Source: Asterochloris sp. CNOR1 (Eukaryota; Chlorophyta; Trebouxiophyceae; Trebouxiales; Trebouxiaceae). Taken from it: a stretch of 64,000 bases of DNA. The DNA is taken from positions 2,728,001 to 2,792,000 of the forward strand of contig OZ017751.1 of the NCBI GenBank assembly GCA_963969365.1, given 5' to 3'. The position numbers were made by a program, and so were the translations under genes. Positions 43,435 to 55,428 of this stretch are shown piece after piece. The notes beneath the pieces are model-generated. The model did not search any database. It was not told the DNA's origin and saw only the letters and a list, made by a program, of their open reading frames with translations. The first letter of the stretch is position 1; each line of letters opens with the position of its first letter.

Positions 43435-46400
43435 TCACCACTGACGTGAAGCTGAGTAGAGCTCATTGTACTTTGCAGCACTCTGCTCCCAGCTCCAGTC
43501 TATCTGCATGTTCCTGCGGCAGAGCAGCGCCCACCAGTCTGGCTTCTCCCTGCAGCCATGCACAAAAGTGAGGTGTCTCAAGGAGTATGGCTGCTTTTGC
43601 ATCGCTGGCTGCAAAACAACTCTGGACAGATGATGCCTGATGCATTCTGCAGACGTGATACAGCATCAGGGGCTGTGCTTAGCCAGCAGGCTGTCTGGCT
43701 GGGTGCAGTATGTGCAGTTCACAGTGCCGCACTGATGATGCTTGATGCAGTCTGAAGCTACCCACCGGAAGGCCTGCAGGGCTCTGTCCAGAGCTGAGTT
43801 CAGGGACCCCTCATCCACGCCGTCAAAGCAGTAGCCATTGCCCTGCTCAGAGCCTGCAGCACAGCAGCAGAGTGCTCCTCGCGCTGCACTACATTGTCTT
43901 TTGTACCCAAGAGTCCAGATGAGTGCCTGCTCTACAGCAAGGCACCCAATTCAGGTGCAAGCCCATCAGTTGGCCCAGAAGTGAGGCAATCCCTGCTCAC
44001 CAGCGTCCACATCTGTCACTGTGTCCACCAATCCACCTGTGAGGCGCACCACTGGCACAGCGCCATAGCGGTGGGCAATCATCTGCACAGCAGGTGCCAA
44101 TGGGCTTGATTGGTGTGGGTGTGGCAGATCCATGGTGCAGCTAAATGGCACCCTTGCAGCGTCTGTGTGCCACGCAGCTGGTGAGTTGATATCCTCTGTT
44201 GCTGGGCAGCAGTTGCTGGTCAACGTAACCTCAAGCCCATGGTTCAAGCGTGCAGAGGGGAGGGAGGCAACGAACGCCAGGCACAGCAGCAGCAGTGCAA
44301 GTGTCAGCTTGCAGGACTCAGATTATGCTGGGCGCCGGCCCAATGGTGTGTGTGCAGACATCAGGGAGGCAAGGGCCTCAAGGCACAGCAGCAGCATACC
44401 TGTGTCAGCCCGCAGGGCTCAAACATGCTGGGCACCAGCACGACATCTGCAGCTGCATAGATGAGGTGGGACAGGGCCTCGCTGTACATGATGAGTAGCC
44501 TGACGTCCTTGCTCCTAGGGAAGTCATGCTGCGCCATGTGCCTGCAGGCAGGTCACGTAAGAAGTGCTGAGCAGGCTGACACGCTTGCTCCATTGATGAC
44601 TGCGTCCCCCTACCCTGCTTCCACATGGGCCAGGTGCTTGCAGGCCGGTCAGCATAAAGGCGTGAGACAATTGCCGTGCCCCAGTCAGAGTGTCGCTGCG
44701 CCTACATCCACAACACATGCAGGGAGTGGCATGCTTGCACGCGCTTGAGTGCAGGTGGGTGATGCACACAGATACAGGTCGCAGGCAGTGCTTGCAGTCA
44801 AAATCTTAGGGCAGCAAAAAACGTGGCCACATTGGAAGTTTACCTCTGTTCAGGTTTGCTGCTGTGGTTCATAGGCTGCCACGCAGTGTGCTTATCTCGC
44901 AGGCCAGTACCATGTAGCAGTCCGCCTATCAGCGCACATGCACCCAAGGTCTGTGTAGCCATCCCAAGAGCTGAAGTTGTGCTCTGACAGAGCCAGCACA
45001 GGAATGCTTGGCTGCCTGCCCACCCACCTGTAGTGGGCTCTATGAGCCCAGCAGCATAGGCTGTCCCCACTGGCTCGCTGTGAGGTGGGGCAGCCAGGCT
45101 CAGCTCAGCCATCCACAGCGCCTGTCCACCCACCTGCACTGTCGGCCCAGCGGGGCAAGCTGTCCCCGCTGCCGTGAGAAGGTGCGGCCAGGCTCAGCTC
45201 AGCTACCTGCAGCAGCCTGCCCACCTGAAGGCTCCATCTGCGTGGCCGGAACCCAGCAGCACAAACTGCCCTCCCTGCTCGGCTGTGCGGTTGACGGCAT
45301 GCCGGATGAGGTGGATCCCCTTCTGGGGGACCAGCCGCGTGACACAGACCACCAGGGGCTTGCCTGGTTCCAGGTCCAGGCCCAGCCCCTGCTGTAGATA
45401 CCTGCAGGCAGGTGCAGTGCTGCTGGGGGCATCTGGCATGGTGAATGTTGGAGCTGTAGATACCTGCAGGCAGGTGCAATGCTGCTGGGGACATCTGGCA
45501 TGGGTCAACATCGGAGCCTCCTGTGGGGTGAGTGGGCAGCATTGGCGGTGGCAGCGGCGTATGGGCAGCACGCAGGCAAGCTGGCAGGGTCTGGGCGAGG
45601 CAGGCAGGCCACAGCTGCCTGGAGCCGGCCAGCCGGTGCACAAAGGAGTGACAGGCAGGCGCCCCTGCCAGCGTCACCTCTTGCAGAGGTCTTTGCCTTC
45701 AAACTGGTCTGTGCTGAAGTTGGCGGGCAGGGTGGGGTCCGCTGCCGGATCCCAGCTGACTGTGTCAATGCCGTTCAGGATGCCATGGAACTTTGCCCGG
45801 ATGTCCGGCCTGCGGGAGGGGCAGAAGTGAGTGGAGGGTCAGCACAAGTGGGTGTCAGGGCACCAGCGCTGACATGTGGCCGGCCTGGCACAGATGCTGG
45901 TGCCAGCGCTGCCATGTGTGAGGGCACCTGGTGCAGGCGCTGCCTGATCCGAGGGGCTGCATTGCACTTGGTTCAGGCGTCACAGGGTGACTGATGCAGC
46001 TCATATGCGGTGCGCCTGCCACAGAAGCAGCACGCCGTACGGAAGGAGGAACTAGTCTGAAAGGCGTCACATTCCCACTGCCTGGCTCACGGCAGGACGA
46101 GAGCAGTCACTGTCTGGAAAGGGCCCCCACGAGAAACATGCTTGCCGGGTCACAGCACACCTGGCCAGTGTAGAGTTCAGCCAGCCAGCAGCTCCGCCTG
46201 CCACGCTCTCCCGCGCATATGTCGGGCTGACCGTTGTGATGACATTGCTGTACACGATGCCCCCCTGCAGGCACAGGGGATGCGACGACCGCTTGGGGAG
46301 CAATATGCTTTGGGTCCTTATGCGCCTGAGGCTTGGTGGCCGTGCCGCATGTACTGGCATCAGCGGCATACCGCAAGCATATGCCTCTGCAGGCAGATGC

Positions 46401-49046
46401 ATCCAGCAAAGGCTTTAACGGCCACATCAGTGGAAGGCATGCCAGGTTAGCAGCGTGCTTGCCTTCATGAGAGACAAGCGCTCAGGGTTGTGGCCGATGG
46501 TCCGCTCGTCCAGCGCTTTGTCCGGCGAGGCAAACATTTCTCCTGGGAGCCCTGCAGCCACAGAGGAGCAGATGGCAGATGTCAAGCATGAGCGCGCAGG
46601 CTGTCTCCAGGCAGCCTTACATCCAGCAAACAGACCCGCGGCCGCAGCACACACAGGTGGACGATCTGCTGCCAATCCACCTTCAGCAACTGCCAGCTGC
46701 ATGCAAACGTGCAAGACTATGGACCAGTCAGGACAGCACAGCGGAAAGGTTCTGCCGCAAGCCTCGCCAGTCCCATGGGGCACCAAGACCGAGCGCAACA
46801 TGCTCTGAGCAGACAGGACCGGGCGGGTGCCGCTGACAGCTGCCCTGTGTAGCTGCTGCTGCTGCTGCAGAGGCAGAGCACGGGGGACAGAGCCAGGCAG
46901 GCACCTGCCTGAGTAGGCAAACTCGTCCTGCCGGCACTCTCCAGCGCTGTCCATGTTGTGAATTGTCAGCATCACTCGTGGGCGGGTCAGCCCCTGCTTG
47001 TGGTAATGGTCCCAGTAGAGCATGGGCACTGCAGAGAGCTGCCACTCATGGACGTGGATGATGTCAGGCTGAAGGCCGGCCACTGCAAGGTACTCCAGGC
47101 AGGCTCTGCATGAGGAGCAGCAGGTTGGCTGGGAACAAGGCGCCCAGTGGCATACTGACAGCCCTCCACAGCTGGAGCAGCCTTGCGCAGGGGCGCACAA
47201 GCAGCAGTCCGGCACCTGATAGCTGCTTTGCACAAGAGCTGGGACACATTGAGTGTTTGGGCATAGATGCAGGGCAGCAGATGAAGGCAGCTGCTCAGGC
47301 AGAGATTGAATAGGTGTGTGCGGGCTACCACTCCAGATAGGAGCTCCAGACGGGCTTTCTACACAAGAGGGAAAGCAGCGGTCTTTCAAACACGAAGCGC
47401 TGGGGCATCCCATGCAGGCAGGAAGCATTGGTGTGACCAGTTTGCATTATTCATTGTCTCATTGGTTCCCCACTGCAATGCAAGCAGCACAGGCGCACAG
47501 CTGTGACCTTTGGAGATCTGCCACTGCCCCCTCTCATCGAGCCCCTGGATGAGAGCATCAACGCCTGTTCTGTTGTGATGCACAGCAATGAATTTCAAGT
47601 CCTGAGCTGCTGCACTCCCACAACTTCAGACCCCAGAACATTTGCCAAACGAGCCCACCTGGAGAAGTAAAGGTAGGCCTCCAACTCGCTGTGGCTACCC
47701 CCGTAGATGGCCCCGCCGCGGAAGAGGCTGCTGCGGCCCCAGTCAGGCCGCAGCAGTGTTACAGGCACACCCTCAATCTCCCCAGTCCATGCGCTGGTGC
47801 GCAGCGTCTCTGTCTGCATGCGACCATCCCATACGCGCCCCTGCACGACGCGGCAAATCCTCGGCAGAGGCGCAGCACCGCATCATGTGCTGCAGCATGG
47901 CGCTGCTGTGTGTTGTTGTTGTTGTTGTTTCACACTTGCCCTGCACGATGCATGAGCCCTTTGGCACTTGTCCAGAGATGCCTGATGCTACAGGCAAGGA
48001 GCTGTGCTGCAGGTGCCTCAGGTCTTTGTAAATTGTTTTGTACACTCCACCTCCTCTGTTGCCACTGCCTCAGTAATAACAATGGGGCGGAGGCTATGTT
48101 GCAGCAGGCACCCGAACACTGGAGGCTATTCGTGCAGGCTGACCACCACCCATCAGCTGAAGCATCTCAGCCCAGACATTGTCAAGCGCCTCTCGGACGA
48201 TGCTGGCAGAGACAACAGGCCTCCAGGGGAGATCCGGCGTTGAGACTAACAGGGTGCACAGCACATTGGCTTGCCTTTGGGACGTCAAAGTCTCGCTCAT
48301 GCTGGAGAGGGCCAAGCTGACCCTCTGGCAGGCACTCATAGAAAGGCAACATCACCCGCACCTGCAGCACAGCAGGGGCAGCTTCTATCAAGCAAGTGCA
48401 GCTTCCACAAGCCCACCTGCACAGCCACTGCAAAGTCCCACCAGTCCTGCTCAGGAGGTATGCGCTGCTCGCTTCAGAAACTACCCCAGAGCATGCAGCA
48501 GGGGTGCCACAGGAGGCCACCTGGGTTCTATGGTATGCTTGCACACCCACAGGTTCACATGCAGCTGCTGTGTGGGGAAGATGGACAAACCTTGTGCCCC
48601 TGCAAATGGCAGGTTCGAGCGAGGCCCAAAACCACATCCCCAAGGCCTCCCACCTGCATGTGGCAAGTTCACAGGTGTCTGTATGCCAAGATAGGGGTCT
48701 CTACAGTGCCCAGGACTGCATTCCTCTGCACAAGTGCTGAGGCAGCCGCATGGCACACCAAGCCAACAGGTGGCACTGCCAGGCTTGAGGCACCTTCAGC
48801 TCCGCTGCCTGCCACCTGTGTGCTTTACTATGGCAGGCAGCCACAGCCCAGCATGCCTGCATCCTGCTGCGGATGGAGCTTGCTCAGTGTGCCCAGGCTT
48901 GCCCACACAACTTGGCACAGGGCTGAGTCCACCTAGAGTGTGCCCCAGATTGTGTTTCACCTTGGCGAGGGGCGCCATCTCTGCTGTCATGTGAAATATC
49001 TGCAGGGGATCCTGAACCTGCGTGTATTGTGGAGACTGGGAGGACC
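43435..49046 (-). CDS. Soluble starch synthase, SSIII/SSIV clade (GT5), 5' end not resolved
   Basis: ADP-glucose:1,4-alpha-glucan transferase in the plastid. Exons in order: 49046-48961 ([12 protein letters not shown], the synthase start), one near 48365-48275 ([14 protein letters not shown]), 47840-47659, 47105-46909 ([20 protein letters not shown]), 46542-46463 ([16 protein letters not shown]), 46264-46161, 45809-45678 ([15 protein letters not shown]), 45401-45225 ([16 protein letters not shown]), 44541-44400 ([26 protein letters not shown]), 44082-44001, 43853-43766, and 43549-43435 ([17 protein letters not shown]). The GT-B fold is covered except the KVGGLGDVV loop, which should lie between 48961 and 48365 and was not found. 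The C-terminal KTGGL motif reads LTGGL. A segment reading DWWDFAV near 48450 might be part of a carbohydrate-binding module. Three introns use GC donors (after exons ending 48275, 46909 and 46463). Confidence 0.88.
45024..45230. repeat. Tandem repeats next to a starch synthase donor site
   Basis: The intron just after exon 45401-45225 holds imperfect copies of a 90-106 base unit, each starting with cccacctg (at about 45220, 45129 and 45023) and containing ggctcagctcag and gctgtcccc. The copy at 45220 contains the functional donor (minus-strand CAG|GTGGG), so the array repeats a splice junction. Confidence 0.7.
45395..45515. repeat. 62-bp tandem duplication carrying a 3' splice site in starch synthase
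   Basis: tagatacctgcaggcaggtg occurs at 45395 and again at 45457, with the following 40 bases (gctgctggg, catctggcatgg) also repeated. On the minus strand each copy offers CCTGCAG|GTATCTACAG. The copy at 45401 continues the protein frame ([14 protein letters not shown]). Use of the other would add 62 bases and shift the frame. Confidence 0.85.
47908..47930. repeat. TGT trinucleotide microsatellite
   Basis: About seven TGT/GTT units in an intron of the starch synthase gene. Confidence 0.85.
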
Positions 49047-49809
49047 CTGCAGTGGCACTGTTGAATGAGGTGAGCACCACATCGCGCTGTGCTAGAGGCT
49101 GTGCTGAAGTCCAACAAGCGAGCACTGGGCAGGCCATCAGCCTGGCAGGCCCACCAGATCGCAACGGGGCAGGTGCAGTGCGAGCCGGGCGCTCCCAGAA
49201 TGGCGGGCTTTCATCAGGCGATGGCCACTGAATGCCAGCCTCAAGGCCAGAGCCTCCCTGCTGCTTTCTGCTGGCGGCACCTTGAGCTGGATGTGAATGA
49301 GGGACATGCATCAAAGGCTCGTGATCTGCTGCTGCGTCAGCTGGCGGGAAGAGGAGCTCAGATGGTAGCGGCCTGCCTCTGCCCTGCGTTGCCCGGACAT
49401 GTGCATTTGTTGCATGGAGCCAGTCAGCAGGAGTAGTTGCGGCCCTTGGTGCTCAACCAGTCACAGGGATATGCCCTCCCTCAATGCGCCTCATGTACAG
49501 ATGGCATTCCTACCTGTGACGCATGCAGTCTCATCCTTGTGGAGGCATGAAGCCTGCATAGCTCAGCCTGGACCCCCCAAGGCCTGATGGCAAGGCCTGG
49601 CGCATGAGGGCATTGTCGGGCAGAGGAATGCATCTGCAGCTGCTCAAGCCTCTCTCCCTCAAGCCTCTCTCCCCTGTCCAAACTTCCCAGAAGGGAATTT
49701 TGACAACCCCTTTTTGCCTCCTCTTTTTCCGAAATCGAGAAGCTTCACTTGCAGTGCAATATTTGCACGTGCCAATGGTGCTGCCCAGTGTTACACTCAC
49801 CAAGAAAGG

Positions 49810-50211
49810 ATGAACACCGTGACAGACGAGCAGGTGGCACAGCTGGAGGGCATGACAGACGCTGACTTGGCAGCGCAAGTGGCAGACCCTGCCACCCCGC
49901 GCGATGTCTGGTTCAGTGCGGTGAAAGAGCAAGGACAGCGCATGGTGTCCAAGGAGCGCATGAAGGGGCTTGAGGAGTATAGGTATGCTATGCTCGTGAG
50001 TGAGCATTTGATGATGTGAAAGCACTGATCAAGACCCTGCGGCCGAGTTTGCCTTTCATGTGCAGGAACACTCAAGCCGAAACCTGACTGCAGAGACGCC
50101 GAGACATACTGGTGCATTCAACGTCTCCTCTCAAGCAACAAAAGATATCTGGCCGACCCCACGGAGTTCCAGAACAACTTCCTGAGTGACTTGGCACCTG
50201 CCTCTTGGTGA
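49810..50211 (+). CDS. Small hypothetical protein, 97 residues, two exons
   Basis: Exons 49810-49982 and 50094-50211 join in phase 2 (TATAG|GTATGC to ACTGCAG|AGAC). The predicted protein starts MNTVTDEQVAQLEGMTDADL, is acidic and helical, and has EAR-like spacing of charges (KEQGQRMVSKERMKGLEEYR across the first exon end). The second exon gives DAETYWCIQRLLSSNKRYLA and ends DLAPASW. No signal peptide, membrane segment or known domain is visible. Compositional balance, splice fit and absence of low-complexity sequence make it likely to be a true gene. It is divergent from the starch synthase gene. I do not recognise a family. Confidence 0.55.
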
Positions 50212-50783
50212 AGTCAACTTCACGTAGACAAGCGTGCACACTGCTAGACTGAAGAAGGCCAACAGCATGGAGACATCCACTGAACTATGTGAACTGGCAC
50301 ACGAGGCAGCAAGCTCTCAGGCTATGGCACAGTCTGGGAGTCTTGTCGCCTGCTCCTGGTCTATCAAATGACTAGGAGCAGTGCATCAATTAGCCTGGAC
50401 ACATGAAGATAGAGCATTAACAAGCTCATCCCATCAAGCACCCTGATGGCGCCACATAAAGTACAGGGCACGTTTCGTCTGCTTAGGTGATCCGGGAGCT
50501 GCATCTGCAAAAGGGGCGGCTGCGTTGCCTCCTGAGTAGGATCGTGGATGACATGCAGCTTTGATAGGACACCAAGAGCGCCGCAGACAGCTTTCAGTTG
50601 CAAGCTCGCATGGGGCCCGGCAGGAGTGTTGTTGCAAGCCATGAGCAAAGAAAGTGAATGGCACATTTCATGCATGGGCAGCCAGGCCTGCTCTGATCAG
50701 CTGAGCTCTGCGAAGCCCGCGTTGCTCTGAGATAGGGTGACATGATGAGAATCTAAGTCACCTGTGAGGGATCAAGCAGGGCC
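50212..50783. other. Intergenic region upstream of the Na+/H+ exchanger
   Basis: About 570 bases that should contain the end of the small gene's transcript and the promoter of the exchanger. No supported coding frame or defined element is seen. Confidence 0.4.
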
Positions 50784-53700
50784 ATGGCAAGCTATGTGTC
50801 CGAGGAGCTCACATTTGTGTGGATGCTACTCATCGCCACGGTCACAGCAACCTTCTTTATTCAGCGCTGGCACCTGCATTATTTTCCACCCTCTGCGGCC
50901 GCAATGCTGCTGGGCATGCTGTGTGGCGGGCTCGTCAAGCTCACAGGTAAGGCTCAGGGCCAGCCACATCCAGAGCTGCTCCGCGATGTTGCAAGCTCAT
51001 CGTGCTGCCAAGCTGCACTGCAAAATTCGTACAGTCTTACGCTTCAACAACCTGCTCAGCACAGCCAGCATGGTGCGGCAGCTTATGCTCTCTGCTGCAG
51101 GCCTGGAGCGAGCACTGACCTTCAGCCCTGTGATATTCTTCTACGCCTTGTTACCGCCCATCGTCTTTGCAGCCGGCTTCACCCTAAAGAAGAGGGATTT
51201 CTTCAAGAAGTGAGCAGCCTGCCTGGCATCTGCTTGTAGCTGGTTGATCACTCATCAGCCTGCAGCAAGGGGCAGGCTGTACTGTCCACAGCTGAGCAGG
51301 GGCTCCTGAGGGCCTGCTGTCTTGATGCTGGATGCTCCATGAGCTAGTCTGCAGTCCTGCTGTATTGCACCAACCCCTTGGTCGCACTTCCTCTCCTTGT
51401 TCTGCAGCCTGGGCACCATCACCCTGTTTGCCGTGGCTGGCACCTTCATCAGCGCCCTGGCCTTTGGCATCCTCACCTACCTGCTGGTGGTGCTCGGAGC
51501 AGTCAAGCGGGCCCACCTGGGACCTGCGCCTCTGATAGAATGCCTGCTATATGGTAAGACTGTAGTGTTCAATGCTATCTCGCTGTGCTTGGCGGCTGCA
51601 CATCTGAGCACTGGCACATGCCTGGTGGCCATCCACAGCCCCCTGCACACGCCTGCTGCGCTTGACAAGTGTGGTCTGCACCCTCCTATGCTTACAAGCC
51701 GGCCTCCCATCATGCCTCTGCACCTTGCTCCAGCACATGGCTCATCCCTGCCTCTGCAAGTGCATGAGCACCTAACGCTTGCCTGCTGACCTCTCAACAG
51801 TGTGCCGTGCGCCTGGCTGTGGCCGGCAGGCGTACCCTGCAGGCAATGTACAACCAGCCTTATCACCTGAGTCATTCTTGCTGGCCTCACATACAGCATC
51901 CCGTGCAGGATCCCTCATCTCTGCCACAGACCCAGTCGCCACCCTCTCAATTTTCCAGGACATGGACGTCCCCCCTCTGCTGTACAATCTGGTCTTCGGG
52001 GAGTCGGTGCTCAACGATGCAGGTGAGATGATCAGGGTCTGCATTGTACTCAGTGGGTGCCTCTGCAGGCTCTGCTTGCAGCCAGCAAGCTGTGACGCAT
52101 GTTGCGTGTTCTGAAACCCCTCAAGGAACTGCTCCAAGGTCTGCTTCCGCTGTTGCAGTGGCAATTGTGCTGTTCAGGAGCCTTGAGGTTAGTCGCATTC
52201 AAAATGCTATCCCCAAGCAGCCTGCACCTGTTTGCCCATTTCTCAACTTGCCTATTGATCTGCGAATCACACAGCACCCCAGCACTACAGGCCTCCTTGA
52301 AGCTATCCATCCCAAAACCCTGCAGGACTTCTATGACGCCCCCCTGACGTGGAGCGTGCTGCCCCTCATCTGCGCTCGCTTTTTGGCCATTGGCATTGGC
52401 TCACTGCTCGTGGGTGAGCGGCATGACAGCGTTGAGAAGCAGTCTTGTAGCAGGCTGGGTCCCGCCCAGATGGTTCCACGGCTCCATCATGCGTTCTGGC
52501 CATGTGCTCCAGCTCACTGGTGGAGCTGGGTCACCATGGTTCAAACCTGCAGGTGTTGGGGTGGCTCTTGCCTGTGCCTTCATCCTCAAACGCTTCCAGC
52601 TGTCTCCATCCTCCAACAGCTCTGATGGCACCTTGGCCTTCAACGGTGAGCTTGGAGTTGCCTATTGCACACATCCTGCAGGCCTGGGCGCTTGGTCCCC
52701 CTGATCGTCCTGTACAGCAGCTGGTTCACAGCCGTGGTGACCTGCATCCCCCATGGTGTGCCTCAGTGGACACCCAGGCATTGCTCTGATGCCATGTGTG
52801 GACATGACTTCTTGCAGGCACCATCTATGAGATTGCCCTGGTGGTGATGTCCAGCTACCTGGCCTATCTGGTAGCCGAGACAGTGCAGCTCAGCGGCATT
52901 GTCGCACTCTTCTTTACCGGCATCTGTCATGCGCACTACAGGTTGGGTGGCACTCAACATGCCTGTAAAGTGCAGCATGATAGGACCTCCCTGCAGGCCC
53001 GCCTGCAAGTGGTTGCTGTTTGTCAACACATGCTTAAGGTCGTGCATGCCAGGGCTCAGGTCTGCATGTGGTGACAAAGTCGATATGACTGCACTGAGGT
53101 CACAGCAGATGAAGTGGTGCAACCTGCACAGCCTGCACAACTTCCCACTCAGGTGCCTGCCTGTCTTCTGCAGTTTCTACTCCATCACAGACAATGCAGC
53201 CATCACGCTCAAGGGTGTCGTCGAGTTTGCAGCCTTCCTGTCAGAGACCGGCGTCTTTGCATACCTGGGCCTGCAGGTCTGTTATGCTGTGGGCAGACTG
53301 TTTGTCAACCCTGCTGAACAGGAAAGCTGCAAGCTGGCTTCAACTGCACCTGCGCTGCTATGGCGGACAGCGTGCCAGGTGCTACACTGGGCATCACTGT
53401 GGTGTTGCATATTGCTGTACTAATCAGACTGCCACTTTGTGGCACCCTGCTTGCACCTCTGCAAGCCATTCAACAGCGGGCAGGTGATGCAGACTTCCTG
53501 CAATGCAGGTGGCTAATTTCCGCCGTGGCATGGACTGGGCCCTCATCTTGACAGGTGTCCCGCTGGTGCTGGCCACGAGGGCCCTGAACATCTTCCCCCT
53601 GGCCTGGCTGCTCAACAGACGTGAGCACAAGCCTGCTCCATGTGTGACTTGGCCTGCATGCTGACCCTGCAGCCAAACTGCCTCATCCAGACTTTTCACA

Positions 53701-54629
53701 GCAGTGTGGCCAGCCCCCTGTTGCGGCAGCTTATCTCACAAAGCTGCACTGCTCAAATTTGAGTCACAACTTGAAGCATCTCTTGGGCCAGGCTGTGAGT
53801 TCAGAGCTTGTATGCTTGCAGGTCGCAAGCTGCCTCTTCCCCGAAACCTGCAGACTGTGCTGTGGGCTTGTGGGCTGAGGGGAGCTGTGGCCTATGGGCT
53901 TGCAGTCAACCTTCCCCAGGCAGGTCTACCAAACCTATAGATACACTGTCTCAACAGCGTTGCAACAGGCTTGTATGAACAACACACATGTACACATCTG
54001 CGGCAGCTTATTGCACTGGTGTGCATGTGGCGCCCTTGCACAGACTGCACTCTCACCGGTGATGTGCTGCAGATTGATGCTGAAAGCGATGAGGGTATCC
54101 CTGCCATAGAGTCAGCCACCCTGGTCATTGTGCTGGTATCCACCCTCCTCTTTGGAGGCCTCACAGGCAAGCTCTGCTCCTGCCTGGGCTGCATGCCGTT
54201 CGCCTGCCCCTGCCACTGTCAGTGCCCTGCTGTGCATGGCAGCTCTCCTGTCCTGCCCCGTCCAAGCGTTGCAGAGCTGAGGTTCACCATGCAGGGCCCC
54301 TGCTGCACCTGTATGGACTGCACGGTGTCAGTGATTTGGATGTTCACATCATGGGCTACCAGGAGCGGCACCCAGGAGTCTCGCGCGAGAATGCAGAGGA
54401 GGCTGTGTGCGAGATCCAGGGCATGATGTCTGACAGAGCCCACTCGACGTGGAAGAGCGTTGATGCTGCCTTCCTGCAGCCCCTCTTTGGTGGCCGCAGA
54501 TCTGCCCTCCCCCAGGAGTCCGGCAGCGGAGAGCTTCTCCCTGCAGCCAGCCCTGGAGGTCACCCCGATAGATTGAATAGTCTGCGGACCGAGTTGACTT
54601 CACATGCAGGGGATTATTTGCCTCCTTGA
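50784..54629 (+). CDS. Na+(K+)/H+ exchanger, NHX/NHE type (CPA1 family)
   Basis: Thirteen exons (50784-50946, 51101-51209, 51408-51553, 51909-52022, 52159-52187, 52326-52413, 52553-52645, 52818-52941, 53174-53276, 53509-53620, 53822-53919, 54073-54166, 54295-54629) join to 535 residues. [15 protein letters not shown] is the amiloride-site region (FFxxLLPPI). [13 protein letters not shown] and [16 protein letters not shown] hold the ion-binding ATDP and ND motifs. [14 protein letters not shown] is the late conserved helix with its essential Arg. About 11-12 membrane helices are predicted, followed by a hydrophilic tail of about 110 residues. It exchanges Na+ or K+ for H+, probably at endosome, Golgi or vacuole membranes; the closest subgroup (NHX5/6, NHE8) is uncertain. 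The last two introns (53920-54072 and 54167-54294) both use GC donors. No N-terminal signal peptide is evident. Confidence 0.92.
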
Positions 54630-55428
54630 GGGGACCCTGACTGTGGTTTTATGTGCCTGCAAATGCAGCAGCAGGTCCTGCCTTCACCACAAAGACTGTG
54701 TGGCATGTCAGAAGGAGCCACTGCCTCTGGCATATGGGGCCGTCTCTGAGCACCGGCAAGTCGAGGCGCACTTGAATCCAGCCCAGGCTGCCCTGCTCAA
54801 GGGGCTGCAGCTGGTTGTGTCGTGGTATGTTGGTAGCCTGGTCCAGGTGTGGGCAGCCCGCAGGAGTGAGCATTGATGTGCTGCGCCCTCACAAGGGATT
54901 GAAAAGCAGCCGATGGGAGTGAGCATGCTGTGCTGCGCCTTTGCTGATGCTGTGCCAGATATCTCCTCAGGAAAAAGCTGTTCAAGTCCCTGCGGCGGAG
55001 CGGGTGCAGCCTGAGCAAGGCAGTGCAAGGACTTTCCGACTTTACATGCTGCTGGCCACTATAGCTGCTGTGGTCCCTTCTGTGGCCAAGCTCCAGTAAC
55101 AGTGACACAGGCCTGCTGTCTGTGACTCCAGGCAGCTGCTGGTCTCTGAACAGTGCTTGTCTGACACAGATAGAGGCAGGTCATCAGATCATCTGATCAA
55201 ATGCATCCCCTTCTTGTATGCTACATGTATGCCCTTCGGTGTCCTGAGGGGCGCAGCTCAGGCCGCAGCAGCTCCCTGTCGTGCAGTAATCTAAATTCAG
55301 ACGACAATCTGAGCAAATTCACGTTCGGGGCTGTCTAGAAACAAGATAATGGCTGGTGAAGAACACTGACAGACCTCGTCTGCCATGATGGTGCCCTGAC
55401 AAGTGACCCTTTTGCAATTTGACAATTT
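54630..55428. other. Intergenic region between the exchanger and allophanate hydrolase genes
   Basis: About 800 bases. It should hold the exchanger's 3' UTR and the allophanate hydrolase promoter. AT content rises at about 55280-55430 just before the start codon. No supported frame or nitrogen-responsive element is recognised. Confidence 0.45.

Noticed and set aside
45105-45677. A 190-codon minus-strand frame suggesting another protein
   Set aside because: It is an alternative frame of a starch synthase exon and its tandem repeats.
46427-47428. A 333-codon minus-strand frame as a whole gene
   Set aside because: It contains two starch synthase exons (47105-46909 and 46542-46463) joined through an intron that happens to lack stops in that frame.
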